DNA of 64,000 bases from Parahoeflea olei (GCF_001703635.1 NZ_LQZT01000048.1:84480-148479); one strand, 5' to 3'; positions 26,142 through 35,700 are shown, numbered from the stretch's first letter. A program made the numbers and translations. The notes: generated from the letters alone by a model not told the origin.

Positions 26142-26921
26142 TCAGATGGGCGCCGACAGTCCCACGGGAAGCACGACCATGCCGCCTTCCGCCTCGCCGA
26201 AATAGGCGTTCACCCCGTAGACCGCGCGCAGGGTTTCCGGCGTGAGCACCTCTTCCGGCATGCCATCTGCGACCAGGCGGCCGCGGTCGAGCAGGATCAG
26301 CCGCGTGCAGCTTCGCGCCGCAAGGCCGAGATCGTGGGTCGAGACCAGCACACTGCGCCCTTCGTCGGCCAGGGTCCGGAAGGTCTGCATCAGGCCGATC
26401 TGGTGGGCCGGATCGAGGCCCGCGGCCGGCTCGTCGGCCAGAAGCAGCGGCGTGTCCTGGGCCAGCGCGCGGGCGGCCAGCACCCGCGCGAGTTCGCCGC
26501 CCGAGAGGGCGGTGGCCTCGCGCTGCCGATAGGCCGTGACATCCATCAGCTGCATCGCCCTGTCCACCGCCGCCTGGTCGCTTGCACGCATCGGCGACAG
26601 CCGCTCGAGATGCGGCAGCCGGCCGAGCGCCACCAGCGCCTCGACCGACATCGCCCAGGCCACCTCCCGCCTCTGCGCCATATAGGCGACCTTTCGGGCA
26701 CGACCGCGCGACCCGAGGCTCTCGGCCCGCACCCCGTCCAGCCGGATCTCGCCCTTGCTCCGCAGCAAGCCCATGATGGAGCGCAGCAGCGTGGACTTGC
26801 CCGCGCCGTTGGGTCCGATCAATCCGACCAGTTCCCCGGCGCCGACCCCGAAGCTGACGTCATCGAGCACCTGCCTTTTGCCGAGCGATGCCGACAGATG
26901 CGAAACGGCGAGACGCGTCAT
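26142..26921 (-). CDS. cobalamin/iron-complex type ABC transporter ATP-binding protein
   Basis: A 259-residue FecE/BtuD-type ABC ATPase. Walker A is GPNGAGKST, the signature is LSGGELARVLAARAL, and Walker B is LLLADEPAAGLDP. It is the last gene of the riboswitch-headed operon and overlaps the permease gene by 4 bp. The upstream in-frame extension to 27941 is only the reverse-frame shadow of that permease. With the BtuF-like binding protein and FecCD permease it forms a BtuCDF-like importer for cobalamin or a corrinoid. Confidence 0.9.
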   Translation of the reverse strand: MTRLAVSHLSASLGKRQVLDDVSFGVGAGELVGLIGPNGAGKSTLLRSIMGLLRSKGEIRLDGVRAESLGSRGRARKVAYMAQRREVAWAMSVEALVALGRLPHLERLSPMRASDQAAVDRAMQLMDVTAYRQREATALSGGELARVLAARALAQDTPLLLADEPAAGLDPAHQIGLMQTFRTLADEGRSVLVSTHDLGLAARSCTRLILLDRGRLVADGMPEEVLTPETLRAVYGVNAYFGEAEGGMVVLPVGLSAPI

Positions 26922-27919
26922 GCCGCCTTCCTCCGCTCGCGCCAGACCAGCCAGAGGAAGAAGGGGGCGCCGACGGTGGCGGTGAGCACGCCAAGTTTCA
27001 GGTCGCGCCCGGGCGCGAGCACGCGCACCAGGATATCGGCCGCGAGCACGACCGAGGCACCGCCGAGCGCGCTCGCCGGCAGGAGCCGCGACGGCCGGCC
27101 TCCCGCGAGCGGCCTGAGCAGATGCGGCACCACCAGGCCGACAAAGCCGATGGCCCCGGCCACGGCGGTGGCGGCGCCCACGGAGGCGGCCGTTCCGAAG
27201 ATCGCCAGCGCCTGTACCCGGCGCATGTCGATGCCGAGGCTCGCGGCGGTCTCGCCGCCGAGCGTCAGCGCGTCGAGCGCCCGCCCGAGCATCATGAGCG
27301 CGCCCCATCCCGCCAGCATGAACGGCAGCGCCAGCCACACATGCGTCATCGACCGATCGCTCAGCGAGCCCATCATCCAGAAGATGATCTCGAGCGCGGC
27401 GAAGGGATTGGAGGACAGGTTGAGCGCCAGCGACGTCATCGCCGCGGCGAAGCTCGACACGGCGACGCCGGCAAGGATCAGCGTCAGGGTGCTGCCCTGC
27501 GCGCCCGCCATCGCCTGCACGATCACCACCGCCACGCCCGCCGCCGCAAGCGCCGACAGCGGAAGGGCAAGCGGAAAGAGCGCGCTCAGCCCGGTATAGA
27601 TCGCGATCACCGCACCGAGCGACGCCGAGGCGCTGACACCGATCAGTGCCGGCTCGGCCAGCGGGTTGCGCAGATAGCCCTGCAGAACCGCGCCGGAAAG
27701 CCCGAGCGTGATCCCGATCATCAGCCCGAGCAGGGCCCGCGGCAAGCGGATCTGCTGCATGACGAGAGCGACCGCATCGCCGCGCTCCGACACCAGGGCC
27801 GCGAGACTGTCGGCAAAGCCGATGCCGGCCGGCCCCACCATCAGCGACAGACAGAACAGCACCAGCGTCGCCAGGCCGAGACCCGCGAGCGTGAAGCGGT
27901 AGAGGCGCGCCTCGCTCAT
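26918..27919 (-). CDS. FecCD/BtuC-type ABC transporter permease
   Basis: A 333-residue permease of the FecCD family with about ten membrane segments. Motifs include IRLPRALLGLMIGITLGLSGAVLQGYLRNPLAEPALIG (read as separate blocks) near residues 57-90 and the ATPase-contacting GETAASLGIDMRRV. It carries the corrinoid across the inner membrane. It overlaps the binding-protein gene upstream and the ATPase gene downstream by 4 bp each, so all three are made together. Confidence 0.92.
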   Translation of the reverse strand: MSEARLYRFTLAGLGLATLVLFCLSLMVGPAGIGFADSLAALVSERGDAVALVMQQIRLPRALLGLMIGITLGLSGAVLQGYLRNPLAEPALIGVSASASLGAVIAIYTGLSALFPLALPLSALAAAGVAVVIVQAMAGAQGSTLTLILAGVAVSSFAAAMTSLALNLSSNPFAALEIIFWMMGSLSDRSMTHVWLALPFMLAGWGALMMLGRALDALTLGGETAASLGIDMRRVQALAIFGTAASVGAATAVAGAIGFVGLVVPHLLRPLAGGRPSRLLPASALGGASVVLAADILVRVLAPGRDLKLGVLTATVGAPFFLWLVWRERRKAA

Positions 27920-28773
27920 CGGGTTGGCGCCCCGCGGGCATCCGCGCCCCCGGCCAGCGCCCGCACCGCCTCCGCCGTAAACGGCGCGCCGCAGACCGTG
28001 TAGCGCGAGGCGATGTCGACCAGACCGCTGAGCCGGGCCTGGGCCCGGAAGGCGGGATGGTCGAAGCCCTGCTGCGCGAGCGCCGGCGCCATATAGCCGC
28101 GGTCGGCGGTCACCAGAAGGTCGGGCGCGGACATCAGCAGGAGTTCGAGCGGCAGCCGCGCCATGCCGGCATAACCGAGCCGGTCGGCGATGTTGGTCAG
28201 CCCCGCCCGTTCGATGACGGCGTCGACCAGCGTGCCGCTGCCGGACGTGTAGCTGTTGGCGTACCAGGCAGCGACCGTCATGCCCTCATGCCCGTCGGTC
28301 GCGATCGCGGCCAGACGCCGGTCGAGCTCGGCCATCCGCGCGGCTGCCCGTTGCGGCTGCCCCAGGATTTCGCCCATGCGTTGGAAATTCTCGCGGATGT
28401 CGTCGAAGGAGCTTTCCGGCGCGAACTCCTCGACCCGGATTCCGAGTTGCCGGAGAAGCGCGACGGTGGACCGGGTCGTATAGGTCCCGGCCAGCACCAG
28501 GTCGGGACGCATCAGGAAGATCTCCTCCGCCGATCCGCGATTGGCGACAAAGGCGCCCGCCTCGGCGGCAAGTGCGGAGGAATTCGGGTCCGACGCCACG
28601 TGCGAGACCGAGTGGAGCTGGCCGGGCGCCGCCACGAGCATCGCCATCTGGTCGGTGCAGACATTCATCGACACCACGCGCCGCGGCGGCCCGGCGGCAT
28701 CGGCGGCGGAACCCGCGCCCGCCAGCAGCACGAGCGCCAGGCCGATCCGCACGGGAAGCGCCGCCGCGGCCAT
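27916..28773 (-). CDS. periplasmic corrinoid-binding protein (BtuF-like)
   Basis: A 285-residue class III periplasmic binding protein. It has a Sec signal peptide (LALVLLAGAGSAADA). The mature part opens RRVVSMNVCTDQMAML and continues with the class III pattern EEIFLMRPDLVLAG and LRQLGIRVEEF. The two-lobe fold with a rigid helix suits vitamin B12 or haem. Cobalamin is inferred from the riboswitch and the BtuB-like receptor encoded 2 bp upstream. Confidence 0.88.
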   Translation of the reverse strand: MAAAALPVRIGLALVLLAGAGSAADAAGPPRRVVSMNVCTDQMAMLVAAPGQLHSVSHVASDPNSSALAAEAGAFVANRGSAEEIFLMRPDLVLAGTYTTRSTVALLRQLGIRVEEFAPESSFDDIRENFQRMGEILGQPQRAAARMAELDRRLAAIATDGHEGMTVAAWYANSYTSGSGTLVDAVIERAGLTNIADRLGYAGMARLPLELLLMSAPDLLVTADRGYMAPALAQQGFDHPAFRAQARLSGLVDIASRYTVCGAPFTAEAVRALAGGADARGAPTR

Positions 28774-28775
28774 GG

Positions 28776-30758
28776 TCAGAAGCTTCCCTTCAGGCCGAGA
28801 TAGGCCGTACGGCCGGGCGTGTTGTAGCCGAACACTTCCTCGTAATCCTCGTCGAACAGGTTCTCGATGCGGACATAGCCTTCGAGATGCTCGGTGAACC
28901 GGAAGCTGCCGCCGACATTGACGACGGTGAAGCCGTCGAGCGTCACCCGCGAGGGCAATGACGGCACGAAGGCGTTGTCGATCATCTCGCCGTTGAACGT
29001 GGCCTCGCCGAAGATGCGGGCGCGCTCGTCGAGGAAGCTGTAGGCCGCGTTGAGCGAACCCGCGTGCTTGGGGCGCCGGGCTTCCCGGATCCGGGGACCA
29101 CCAATGGCGGCCTGCTCGGTGGAATCCGTGTAGGTGTAGCTCGCACCGGCCGTAAACCCGTTCTGCAGGTCGAACCGCACCGACACTTCCACCCCCTGCC
29201 GCTTGCTCACGCCATCGAGATTGACGGAAGACGTATAGGCGGCGTCATAGGCAATCTCATTGGTCAGGTCCTGATTGAAATAGGTCACGTCGAGCACCAG
29301 TCTCCGGTCGAGGAAGCCCTGCTCGATGCCAATGTCCCAGCCCTTGCTTTCCTCGGGCTTGAGATCGGGATTTCCGATGAAATAGCCCGGATTGTAGCCG
29401 AACTGCTCGTAGAAGGTGGGATTGGTGACGCCCTTGCCGTAGGAGGCATGCAGCCGGGTCTCCGAGCCGGGGATCCGCCACGAACCGCTCAGGCTGTAGG
29501 TGGTGGCATCGTCGAAGCGGTCGTTGAAGTCCTGCCGCAGCGCCGCATTGATATTGAACTGGTCCAGAAACTCGCCCCGGTATTCGCCGACCACCGCATC
29601 GGTCCGCCGGGTGTAGTTGACGCCGTTGTGGGAGGGCTTGAAGCTTTCCTTTTCCCACTCGTAGCCGCCGGTGATCCGGTGGCGGGCGTCGAAGAGGCCC
29701 GGCGTGTCGAAGCTGTAGCTCGCCTGGTAGGTGGCGGTGTAGCGGTCGCCGTCATCCGAAGTGTAGGCCGGATCGAACGCGCCGGGCACGTCATTGGCGC
29801 TGGCGTAGCTGTCGCGGTGGGCGGTTCTGGCGGCAAAACGCATCTTCTGCGTGAGCGCTCCGTCGAGCGATGTCAGCGTGGCCCCCACCGACCCCGTCAG
29901 CTCGCGGCTCTTGGTCCAGTCGGGCGCGTCGATGATGCGCCCGTAATTCGGCCCCGGCAGATAGTCCGGGAAGCCCGATGTCGAGAAATCCTGCGGGTCG
30001 GTCTCGTTCTTGCGGTTGACGTAGCGCAGCGTGCCGTCAAGCGTCAGGCTGTCGGTCACATCGATATTGAAGCGCCCGTTCAGGGTGGCGTTGCGGTCGC
30101 CGTCTTTTTCGGTGCCGAAATCGGAGATGTTGTAGCCTTCGTTCTGTCGGACCACGCCCGACAGCGCCACATCATAGTTCTCGGCGCCGCCGGACAGGGA
30201 GACGCCGCCGAGAAACGTGCCGTCGGTGCCGGTCTCGGAGCGGGCCTTGACGCGCCAGCCGTCGCGGCTGCCCCGCTTGGTGATGATATTGACCACGCCG
30301 GCGGTTGCATTGGAGCCCCAGAAGGCGCTCTGCGGCCCACGCAGGATCTCGATGCGGTCGATGTCGTCAACCAGGAGACCGCCGAAATCGAACTCGCTGC
30401 TCCAGGTGTCGCCGGCCTCGACCCCGTCAATCATCACCAGAAGATGGTTGGCTTCCGCCCCGCGCACGCGCACCTGGGTGAAGCTGCCATTGGGTCCGCT
30501 TCGCGAGACGGCGAAGCCCGGAACCTGCCTCAGCGCATCGGTGACATAGCGCACCTGATCCTTCTCGAGTTGCGCGCCGCTGATGACCGTGAACGCCCGG
30601 CCGGATTTTTCCTGTTCGATCGGGGTCAGGCCATCGGTGACGAGGATCGTCTCGAGCTGTGTCGGCTGGTCCCGATCCTGCGCAAGCGCCTGCCGTTCAA
30701 AGACAAGGGTGGTCGTTGCCAGCGCAGCCGCGCCGGCCAGATAAATCGTTCGGTGCAT
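28776..30758 (-). CDS. btuB: TonB-dependent outer-membrane receptor (BtuB-like)
   Basis: A 660-residue TonB-dependent receptor. The signal peptide is MHRTIYLAGAAALATTTLVF with cleavage near ALAQ. A TonB-box-like ETILVTDG follows, then the plug domain (VRYVTDALRQVPGFAVSRSG, RGPQSAFWGSNATAGVVNIITK) and a C-terminal barrel strand ending in Phe (TAYLGLKGSF). Length (about 600-660) and the plug match BtuB. The start at 30758 replaces a longer open frame that runs into the leader. The cobalamin riboswitch 200 nt upstream makes a B12 or corrinoid receptor the best call. Confidence 0.9.
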   Translation of the reverse strand: MHRTIYLAGAAALATTTLVFERQALAQDRDQPTQLETILVTDGLTPIEQEKSGRAFTVISGAQLEKDQVRYVTDALRQVPGFAVSRSGPNGSFTQVRVRGAEANHLLVMIDGVEAGDTWSSEFDFGGLLVDDIDRIEILRGPQSAFWGSNATAGVVNIITKRGSRDGWRVKARSETGTDGTFLGGVSLSGGAENYDVALSGVVRQNEGYNISDFGTEKDGDRNATLNGRFNIDVTDSLTLDGTLRYVNRKNETDPQDFSTSGFPDYLPGPNYGRIIDAPDWTKSRELTGSVGATLTSLDGALTQKMRFAARTAHRDSYASANDVPGAFDPAYTSDDGDRYTATYQASYSFDTPGLFDARHRITGGYEWEKESFKPSHNGVNYTRRTDAVVGEYRGEFLDQFNINAALRQDFNDRFDDATTYSLSGSWRIPGSETRLHASYGKGVTNPTFYEQFGYNPGYFIGNPDLKPEESKGWDIGIEQGFLDRRLVLDVTYFNQDLTNEIAYDAAYTSSVNLDGVSKRQGVEVSVRFDLQNGFTAGASYTYTDSTEQAAIGGPRIREARRPKHAGSLNAAYSFLDERARIFGEATFNGEMIDNAFVPSLPSRVTLDGFTVVNVGGSFRFTEHLEGYVRIENLFDEDYEEVFGYNTPGRTAYLGLKGSF

Positions 30759-30781
30759 AAAAATCACGTTTCCCGTTTCAG

Positions 30782-30802
30782 GGAGCGGCGCAAAACCGCT
30801 CC
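30782..30802 (-). promoter_or_regulatory. hairpin just upstream of the btuB start
   Basis: A 7-bp stem GGAGCGG / CCGCTCC with a TTTTGCG loop lies 24 nt before the btuB start codon on the minus strand, directly before the ribosome-site region GGGAAACG. No T-run follows directly, so it looks more like an element for translational control than an intrinsic terminator. It could be the expression-platform switch of the riboswitch. Confidence 0.45.
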
Positions 30803-30954
30803 ATTGCCTCTTCAACCGCGAAGAGGGGAGAAACCGGGTTCGAATCACAAGACACGATGCACCCTTGGCTCTTCCCGCACGCGGCAACACTCTTCCTGTG
30901 TCACCGCAACGGACTGCCGCGCCTGACCACCCCTCGTGGCTAGGCATGGGTGAC

Positions 30955-31135
30955 TGGAACTGGCAGGTCTCCTGACTTCCGTGTCGTCACCCCCATCCGC
31001 CTTCCCGAACAGCGACGCTGGCCAGTGGCATGTGGATGGAGGCTCTACGGTTACAGTTGCGGGGGCAGTCGCGGATTTGGCTGACACCCAGCCTCACCGC
31101 GTTCCCTTTTCATCCGTCTCGCGACGGAACCGGCT
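30955..31135 (-). ncRNA. cobalamin riboswitch
   Basis: Read on the minus strand, the conserved blocks are in order. They are GATGAAAAGGGAACGCGGTG (about 31114-31095), GCCCCCGCAACTGTAA (31066-31051), GCCACTGG (31028-31021 region) and AAGTCAGGAGACCTGCC (30978-30962). These are the B12-box and core motifs of the AdoCbl riboswitch class. The leader then runs about 200 nt to btuB. The RNA should lower expression of btuB and the BtuFCD-like genes when cobalamin is plentiful. Confidence 0.95.
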
Positions 31136-31517
31136 CCGGCGCGGACATTACCGGGCGATCAAAAGACCTGTCAACAGCATGCCGTTGGGCCCGCGCGCCC
31201 GGGGGCCGGCAAGCCAGGCCCGCAGCCACCGGCGCAAAGGCGCAGAGTTGGTCCTCCGACGGCCCGGACAAGGGCGAAACGGGCCGCCCCGCCCCGGCAA
31301 CGGCACCTCGCCGGGCGGCACCCGCCCCGCGTCGCGACACCGTCGCGGCACTATGGCGCAGCTTGCCGGCGCAGATCGTCCGCCCCCCCACGCCTTCCGG
31401 CCAAATACCGTGAGCCGCGTCCCCGGAGACGCGTCAGGCAGCCCAAATCAAGCTCTTGCCAAGCCCCCGGCGATCGGCTCATCTGGCAACCTGCATCATC
31501 CTTCAGAGACCTCCTCC
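31136..31517. other. intergenic stretch between riboswitch and M20 gene
   Basis: About 380 bp, GC-rich. It holds the promoter of the riboswitch transcript on one strand and that of the amidohydrolase on the other, but I see no clear -35/-10 pair or coding frame. The start of the amidohydrolase has a CTCCTCC (pyrimidine) stretch and no obvious Shine-Dalgarno. Confidence 0.5.
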
Positions 31518-32939
31518 ATGCGCAACACCCACACCGTCGTCGACCTTGTCGACCATCACCGCTCCGATCTCACCGCACTTGCCGACCGCGTCTGGGGCAT
31601 GCCCGAAACGCTCTATGCCGAGTACCGCTCCTGCGCCGAGCACACGGCCATGCTGCGCGAGAAGGGCTTTGCCGTGACCGAAAACGTCGCTGGCATTCCG
31701 ACGGCGGTGATGGGCGAAGCCGGCGAAGGCGGGCCGGTGATCGCGATTCTCGGCGAATACGACGCCCTGCCGGGACTGAGCCAGGTCGCGGGCATCGCCG
31801 AGCCGATGCCGCTGGAGCCGGGCGGGAACGGCCACGGCTGCGGCCACAACCTGCTCGGCAGCGCGGCGCTGCTTGCTGCCTGCGCGCTCAAGGATTGGCT
31901 CGCCGAGACCGGTACGCCGGGCCGCGTGCGCTATTACGGTTGCCCGGCCGAAGAGGGAGGGGCGGCCAAGACCTTCATGGTGCGTGACGGCGCGTTCGCC
32001 GATGTCGATGCCGCGATCACCTGGCATCCCGACTGCATGACCCGCGTCGACGATCCCGAGAGCCTTGCCAACACGCGCATGGATTTCAGCTTCTCCGGCC
32101 GGGCGAGCCATGCCGCAGCCTCGCCGCATCTCGGCCGGTCGGCACTCGATGCGGTGGAACTGATGTCGGTGGGGGTCAACTATCTGCGCGAACACGCCGT
32201 GCAGGACGCGCGCATCCACTACGCCTATCTCGATGCCGGCGGCACTGCGCCGAACGTGGTGCAGGCGCAGGCGAAAGTGCGCTACTCGATCCGCGCGCTC
32301 AAACTCGCCGACATGCTGGCGCTGGTCGAGCGGGTCAAGAACGTGGCGCGCGGCGCGGCGCTGATGACCGACACCCAGGTGGAAATGCAGGTGTTTTCGG
32401 CGGTCTCGAACAATCTCGTCAACGAGACCATGGACCGGGCCATGCACCGGGCGCTCGAAGAACTCGGCGGCGTGCCGTTCGACGAGGAGGACCGGGCCTA
32501 TGCGCGCGCGATCCAGGCGACGCTGTCCGAACACGACATCGCAGCCCCTTACCGGATCGTGGCGATGCCGCCGCGCAAGGGCGAGGTGCTGTGCGACTAC
32601 ATCGTCCCGCTCCGCCCCGGCGGCGAGAAGATGGTAGGCTCCACCGACGTGGCCGACGTGACCTGGGCGGTGCCCACCACCGAGGTTCTGGTGGCGACCC
32701 ATGCGATCGGCACGCCGGCGCACAGCTGGCAGATCACCGCGCAGGGCAAGTCGCCGGCCGCCCACAAGGGCATGACCCATGCGGCCAAGGCGATGGCCCG
32801 CTGCGCCGAGATGCTGTTTGCCGAGCCGGGCCTGCTGGCCGAAGCCAAGGCGGAGCACGCCGCCCGCCTTGCCGAAACGCCCTATACCTGCCCGCTGCCG
32901 CAGGACCTCAAGCCGCCGCTGGTTCCGCGCCCGGTCTGA
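31518..32939 (+). CDS. M20 family amidohydrolase (AbgB-like)
   Basis: A 473-residue M20-family metallopeptidase of the AbgB (p-aminobenzoyl-glutamate hydrolase subunit B) branch. Metal-site motifs are NGHGCGHNLLG near residues 111-121, CPAEEGGAAK near 147-156, and AITWHPDCMT. A lid/dimerisation domain follows (SFSGRASHAAASPHLGRSALDAVELM). The enzyme hydrolyses amide bonds of N-acyl or N-aroyl amino acids. It stands alone between two divergent or convergent units with no overlap to neighbours. The substrate is not known. Confidence 0.88.
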   Translation: MRNTHTVVDLVDHHRSDLTALADRVWGMPETLYAEYRSCAEHTAMLREKGFAVTENVAGIPTAVMGEAGEGGPVIAILGEYDALPGLSQVAGIAEPMPLEPGGNGHGCGHNLLGSAALLAACALKDWLAETGTPGRVRYYGCPAEEGGAAKTFMVRDGAFADVDAAITWHPDCMTRVDDPESLANTRMDFSFSGRASHAAASPHLGRSALDAVELMSVGVNYLREHAVQDARIHYAYLDAGGTAPNVVQAQAKVRYSIRALKLADMLALVERVKNVARGAALMTDTQVEMQVFSAVSNNLVNETMDRAMHRALEELGGVPFDEEDRAYARAIQATLSEHDIAAPYRIVAMPPRKGEVLCDYIVPLRPGGEKMVGSTDVADVTWAVPTTEVLVATHAIGTPAHSWQITAQGKSPAAHKGMTHAAKAMARCAEMLFAEPGLLAEAKAEHAARLAETPYTCPLPQDLKPPLVPRPV

Positions 32940-33003
32940 GGCGGACACGGCTCAGGCCGGGTCCCCGATGTCTCACGCCCGCGTCCGACATCAAGCCACG
33001 GAG

Positions 33004-33774
33004 TCAGTCCTCTGACTTGTATCTGCGCGCAATCTCCGTCGCGCCCTTCAGCAGGATGTTGGCGTCGACATCGACGGCAGTGAAGGTGGTTCCCAGCCCG
33101 ATGCAGCGTTCGACGAATCCCGGGTCGAGCGAGAGGATGCCGGCGGGCTTGCCCGCGGCGCGGATGCGCGCGATCGCATCCTCGATGGCGGCGACGACGT
33201 CGGGATGGGCAGGATTGCCCGGATGCCCCATCGAGGCGGCGAGGTCGGCGGGGCCGATGAAGATGCCATCGACGCCATCGACGGCGGCGATCGCCTCGAT
33301 TTCGCCGAGCGCATCGGCGGTTTCGACCTGGACCAGCAGGCACAGCTCTTCCTCGACGCGGGTGGCGTAATCCTCGACCGTGCCGTAGCGGGTGGCGCGG
33401 GTCAGCCCCGCAAAGCCGCGCAGGCCGCGCGGACCGTAGCGCATCGCCTCGACCGCGGCGCGAGCCTCGGCCGCATTCTGGACATAGGGGATCAGCAGCG
33501 TCTGCGCGCCGGCATCGAGCAGACGCTTGATCACCGCGATGTCGTTGCTCACCGGCCGGACCACGGCGCTGACCGGATGCGGCGCCACCGCCTGCAACTG
33601 CTCGAACACGGTCATCGGATCGCCCACCGAATGCTCGGTGTCGAGCAGCAGCCAGTCATAGCCGCAGGTCGCGAGCGCCTCGGCGGTAAATCCGGACGGC
33701 AGCGTGACCCAGAGGCCGATCTGCTGGCGGCCTTCGGCGATGGCATGCTTGAAGTCATTGCGGGGCAGTTTCAT
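33004..33774 (-). CDS. HpcH/HpaI family class II aldolase
   Basis: A 256-residue HpcH/HpaI aldolase, the family of 4-hydroxy-2-oxoheptanedioate and 2-keto-3-deoxy acid aldolases. Landmarks are GLWVTLPSGFTAEALATCGYDW, the DTEH motif with the catalytic His, VQVETADALGEIEAIAAVDGVDG with the metal Glu, and FIGPADLAASMG with the metal Asp. It cleaves a 4-hydroxy-2-oxoacid to pyruvate plus an aldehyde. It is downstream of the AroE-like and Gfo/Idh genes and likely the last step of that route. Confidence 0.9.
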   Translation of the reverse strand: MKLPRNDFKHAIAEGRQQIGLWVTLPSGFTAEALATCGYDWLLLDTEHSVGDPMTVFEQLQAVAPHPVSAVVRPVSNDIAVIKRLLDAGAQTLLIPYVQNAAEARAAVEAMRYGPRGLRGFAGLTRATRYGTVEDYATRVEEELCLLVQVETADALGEIEAIAAVDGVDGIFIGPADLAASMGHPGNPAHPDVVAAIEDAIARIRAAGKPAGILSLDPGFVERCIGLGTTFTAVDVDANILLKGATEIARRYKSED

Positions 33775-33826
33775 TCATTTGCCTTTCCGGACAGGCGCGG
33801 CGCTCAAGCCGCCCTTTCCTGGGTTG

Positions 33827-34657
33827 CTAGGTCAGTCGCGCGACGCGGCGCAGCTCATCTGCCGTCGCCGCCGGGTAGCCGAAGAATTCGAGATAGGCCG
33901 GAATCTGCTCGAACAGCATGTCGGTGCCGATCTGCGTCAGGCAGCCGCGCCGGCGCGCGGCAGCGACGAACGGGGTTTCGTCCTGTTTCATCACCACCTC
34001 GCCGACAAAGGCCGCGGGGTCGATCCGGTTCACGTCCACCGGCAGCGGGTCGCCGTCGGTCATGCCGAGCGGGGTGGCGTTGACGACGATGTCCCAGCCG
34101 GCCGGATCGCGCACACCGGTGGACAGGGCGATGTGCGGGTAATGGTCGCGGAGCCGGTCGCCGAGCCGTTCGGCCGCGCCCGGGCGGGTATCGGCCAGGC
34201 CGAGTTCAGCGGAACCGGCGGCCGCGAGCGAAGCGGCGATCGCCGAGCCGACACCGCCGCTGCCGATCACCAGGGCCCGAGCGCCCTGCGCCCTGCGCCC
34301 CTTGCGCTGCATGCCGCGCACAAAACCCTCGCCATCGAACATGTCGCCGACAAGCCGACCCTGTTCGTCGCGGCGGACGGCGTTGCAGGCGCCGCAGATC
34401 CGGACGGCAGCGCTCGCCCGGTCGAGCAGAGCCACCGTCGAGACCTTGTGCGGCATCGTCACCAGCGCGCCGCGGATGTTGCGCAGCCGGAACAGGAGCG
34501 GCAGGAACGCGGCGTAATCCTCGGCTTCGCAACCCATCGGCACCACCCGGGCATCGATGGCTTTCGCTTCGAACCACGGATTGTAGATCAGCGGCGCGCG
34601 AAAGGACTCCGTCGGCACGCCGAGATGGGCGATCAGCTCGGTGGTTCCGGAAATCAC
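33827..34657 (-). CDS. shikimate/quinate dehydrogenase-like protein, divergent substrate site
   Basis: A 276-residue AroE-family NAD(P) dehydrogenase. The catalytic Lys71 is in VTMPHK and the Rossmann motif GSGGVGSA is clear, as are Asn92 (GACNA) and Asp108. The substrate site is unusual. The SxSP motif that holds the shikimate carboxylate reads TESFRAP, and the NTDG motif reads MFDG, so Asn and Thr are changed while Asp is kept. It is unlikely to be the biosynthetic AroE. It starts with GTG at 34657, overlapping the Gfo/Idh stop by 4 bp. In a catabolic cluster it may act on a related hydroxy acid. Confidence 0.82.
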   Translation of the reverse strand: MISGTTELIAHLGVPTESFRAPLIYNPWFEAKAIDARVVPMGCEAEDYAAFLPLLFRLRNIRGALVTMPHKVSTVALLDRASAAVRICGACNAVRRDEQGRLVGDMFDGEGFVRGMQRKGRRAQGARALVIGSGGVGSAIAASLAAAGSAELGLADTRPGAAERLGDRLRDHYPHIALSTGVRDPAGWDIVVNATPLGMTDGDPLPVDVNRIDPAAFVGEVVMKQDETPFVAAARRRGCLTQIGTDMLFEQIPAYLEFFGYPAATADELRRVARLT

Positions 34658-35700
34658 AGCGTCACCGCCTGGTCGGTCGCTGCCGAACGCCTGAGCGCAT
34701 CGATCACGCGCAAGGTCGCAAGCCCTTCGCGCGCGGAGACCAGCGGCGCTTCGACGCCCCTGACGACACGGGCGAACTGGGCGATCTGGCGGACCAGCGG
34801 GTCTTCGCGCCCGACCGGATGCGTGGTGGTTGACAGGGGTGCTTCCCAGCTCGCCGCGCCGGGATGGGACCAGACCCGCCCGTCCGGAAGCTGCAGCGAA
34901 GCCTTGGTGCCGCCGATGAAATAGCAGGACTGGCCGGTGGGCGGATAGGCGGGATTTTCCGCCGCGGTCAGCTCCCAGCTCCAGGGCGCCACGACCGTGT
35001 CGGAGAGGCTGAAGCTGCCGAGCGCGCCGCTTTCGAAGCGGAGCAGCATTGCCGCCGTGTCCTCCACCGCCCCGCCGCGCACGGCATTGGAGGCGAGCGC
35101 CCGCACCCAGACGATCTCGCCCACGAGATGGCGCAGGAGATCGATGTCGTGGATCAGGTTGATCATCAGCGGCCCGGCGCCCGGCTCGCGGCGCCAGGCG
35201 GTGTCGAAATAGTCTTGCGGCTTCATCACCCAGAACATGCCGTGCACCGCGACGATCGTGCCGAGGTCGCCTGCCGCAAGCCGTTGTCGCGCAGCCTCGA
35301 TCAGCGGATTGTGGCGGCGATGGTGACCGACGGCCAGGGGCACGCCCGCGCGCTCGCCGGCGGCGACGAGCGTCTCGGCAGTCTCGAGGTCGCTTGCGAG
35401 CGGCTTTTCGATCAGCGCCGGAATCCCGGCCGCCACGCAGGCGAGCCCGTTCTCGACATGCAGCCGGTTCGGGGTGGCGACGATCACGCAGTCGGGCCGC
35501 ACAGCCGGATCACCATGCTCCAGCATATGCCCGAGCGACGCGTACCAGGGCGCGCCGATCTCACGCGCAAAGGCCCGCCCGGCGTCCGAAGGGTCGACAA
35601 TCGCCTGCAGCACCACCCCCGGGACCGCGGAGATGGCGGCCGCATGGCGCCGGCCGATCAGGCCCGCGCCGGCAATTGCCAGTCGCACGGGCTGCGTCAT
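34654..35700 (-). CDS. Gfo/Idh/MocA family oxidoreductase
   Basis: A 348-residue Gfo/Idh/MocA oxidoreductase. The N-terminal Rossmann motif is RLAIAGAGLIGRRHA, the EKP motif (ALIEKPLASD) carries the usual Lys, and the C-terminal domain has NLIHDIDLLRHL with the catalytic His. These enzymes oxidise or reduce sugars, inositols and hydroxy acids with NAD(P). First gene of the three-gene minus-strand cluster, divergent from the GntR/TRAP unit. ATG 35700 is used; the longer frame begins inside the divergent promoter. Confidence 0.9.
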   Translation of the reverse strand: MTQPVRLAIAGAGLIGRRHAAAISAVPGVVLQAIVDPSDAGRAFAREIGAPWYASLGHMLEHGDPAVRPDCVIVATPNRLHVENGLACVAAGIPALIEKPLASDLETAETLVAAGERAGVPLAVGHHRRHNPLIEAARQRLAAGDLGTIVAVHGMFWVMKPQDYFDTAWRREPGAGPLMINLIHDIDLLRHLVGEIVWVRALASNAVRGGAVEDTAAMLLRFESGALGSFSLSDTVVAPWSWELTAAENPAYPPTGQSCYFIGGTKASLQLPDGRVWSHPGAASWEAPLSTTTHPVGREDPLVRQIAQFARVVRGVEAPLVSAREGLATLRVIDALRRSAATDQAVTL

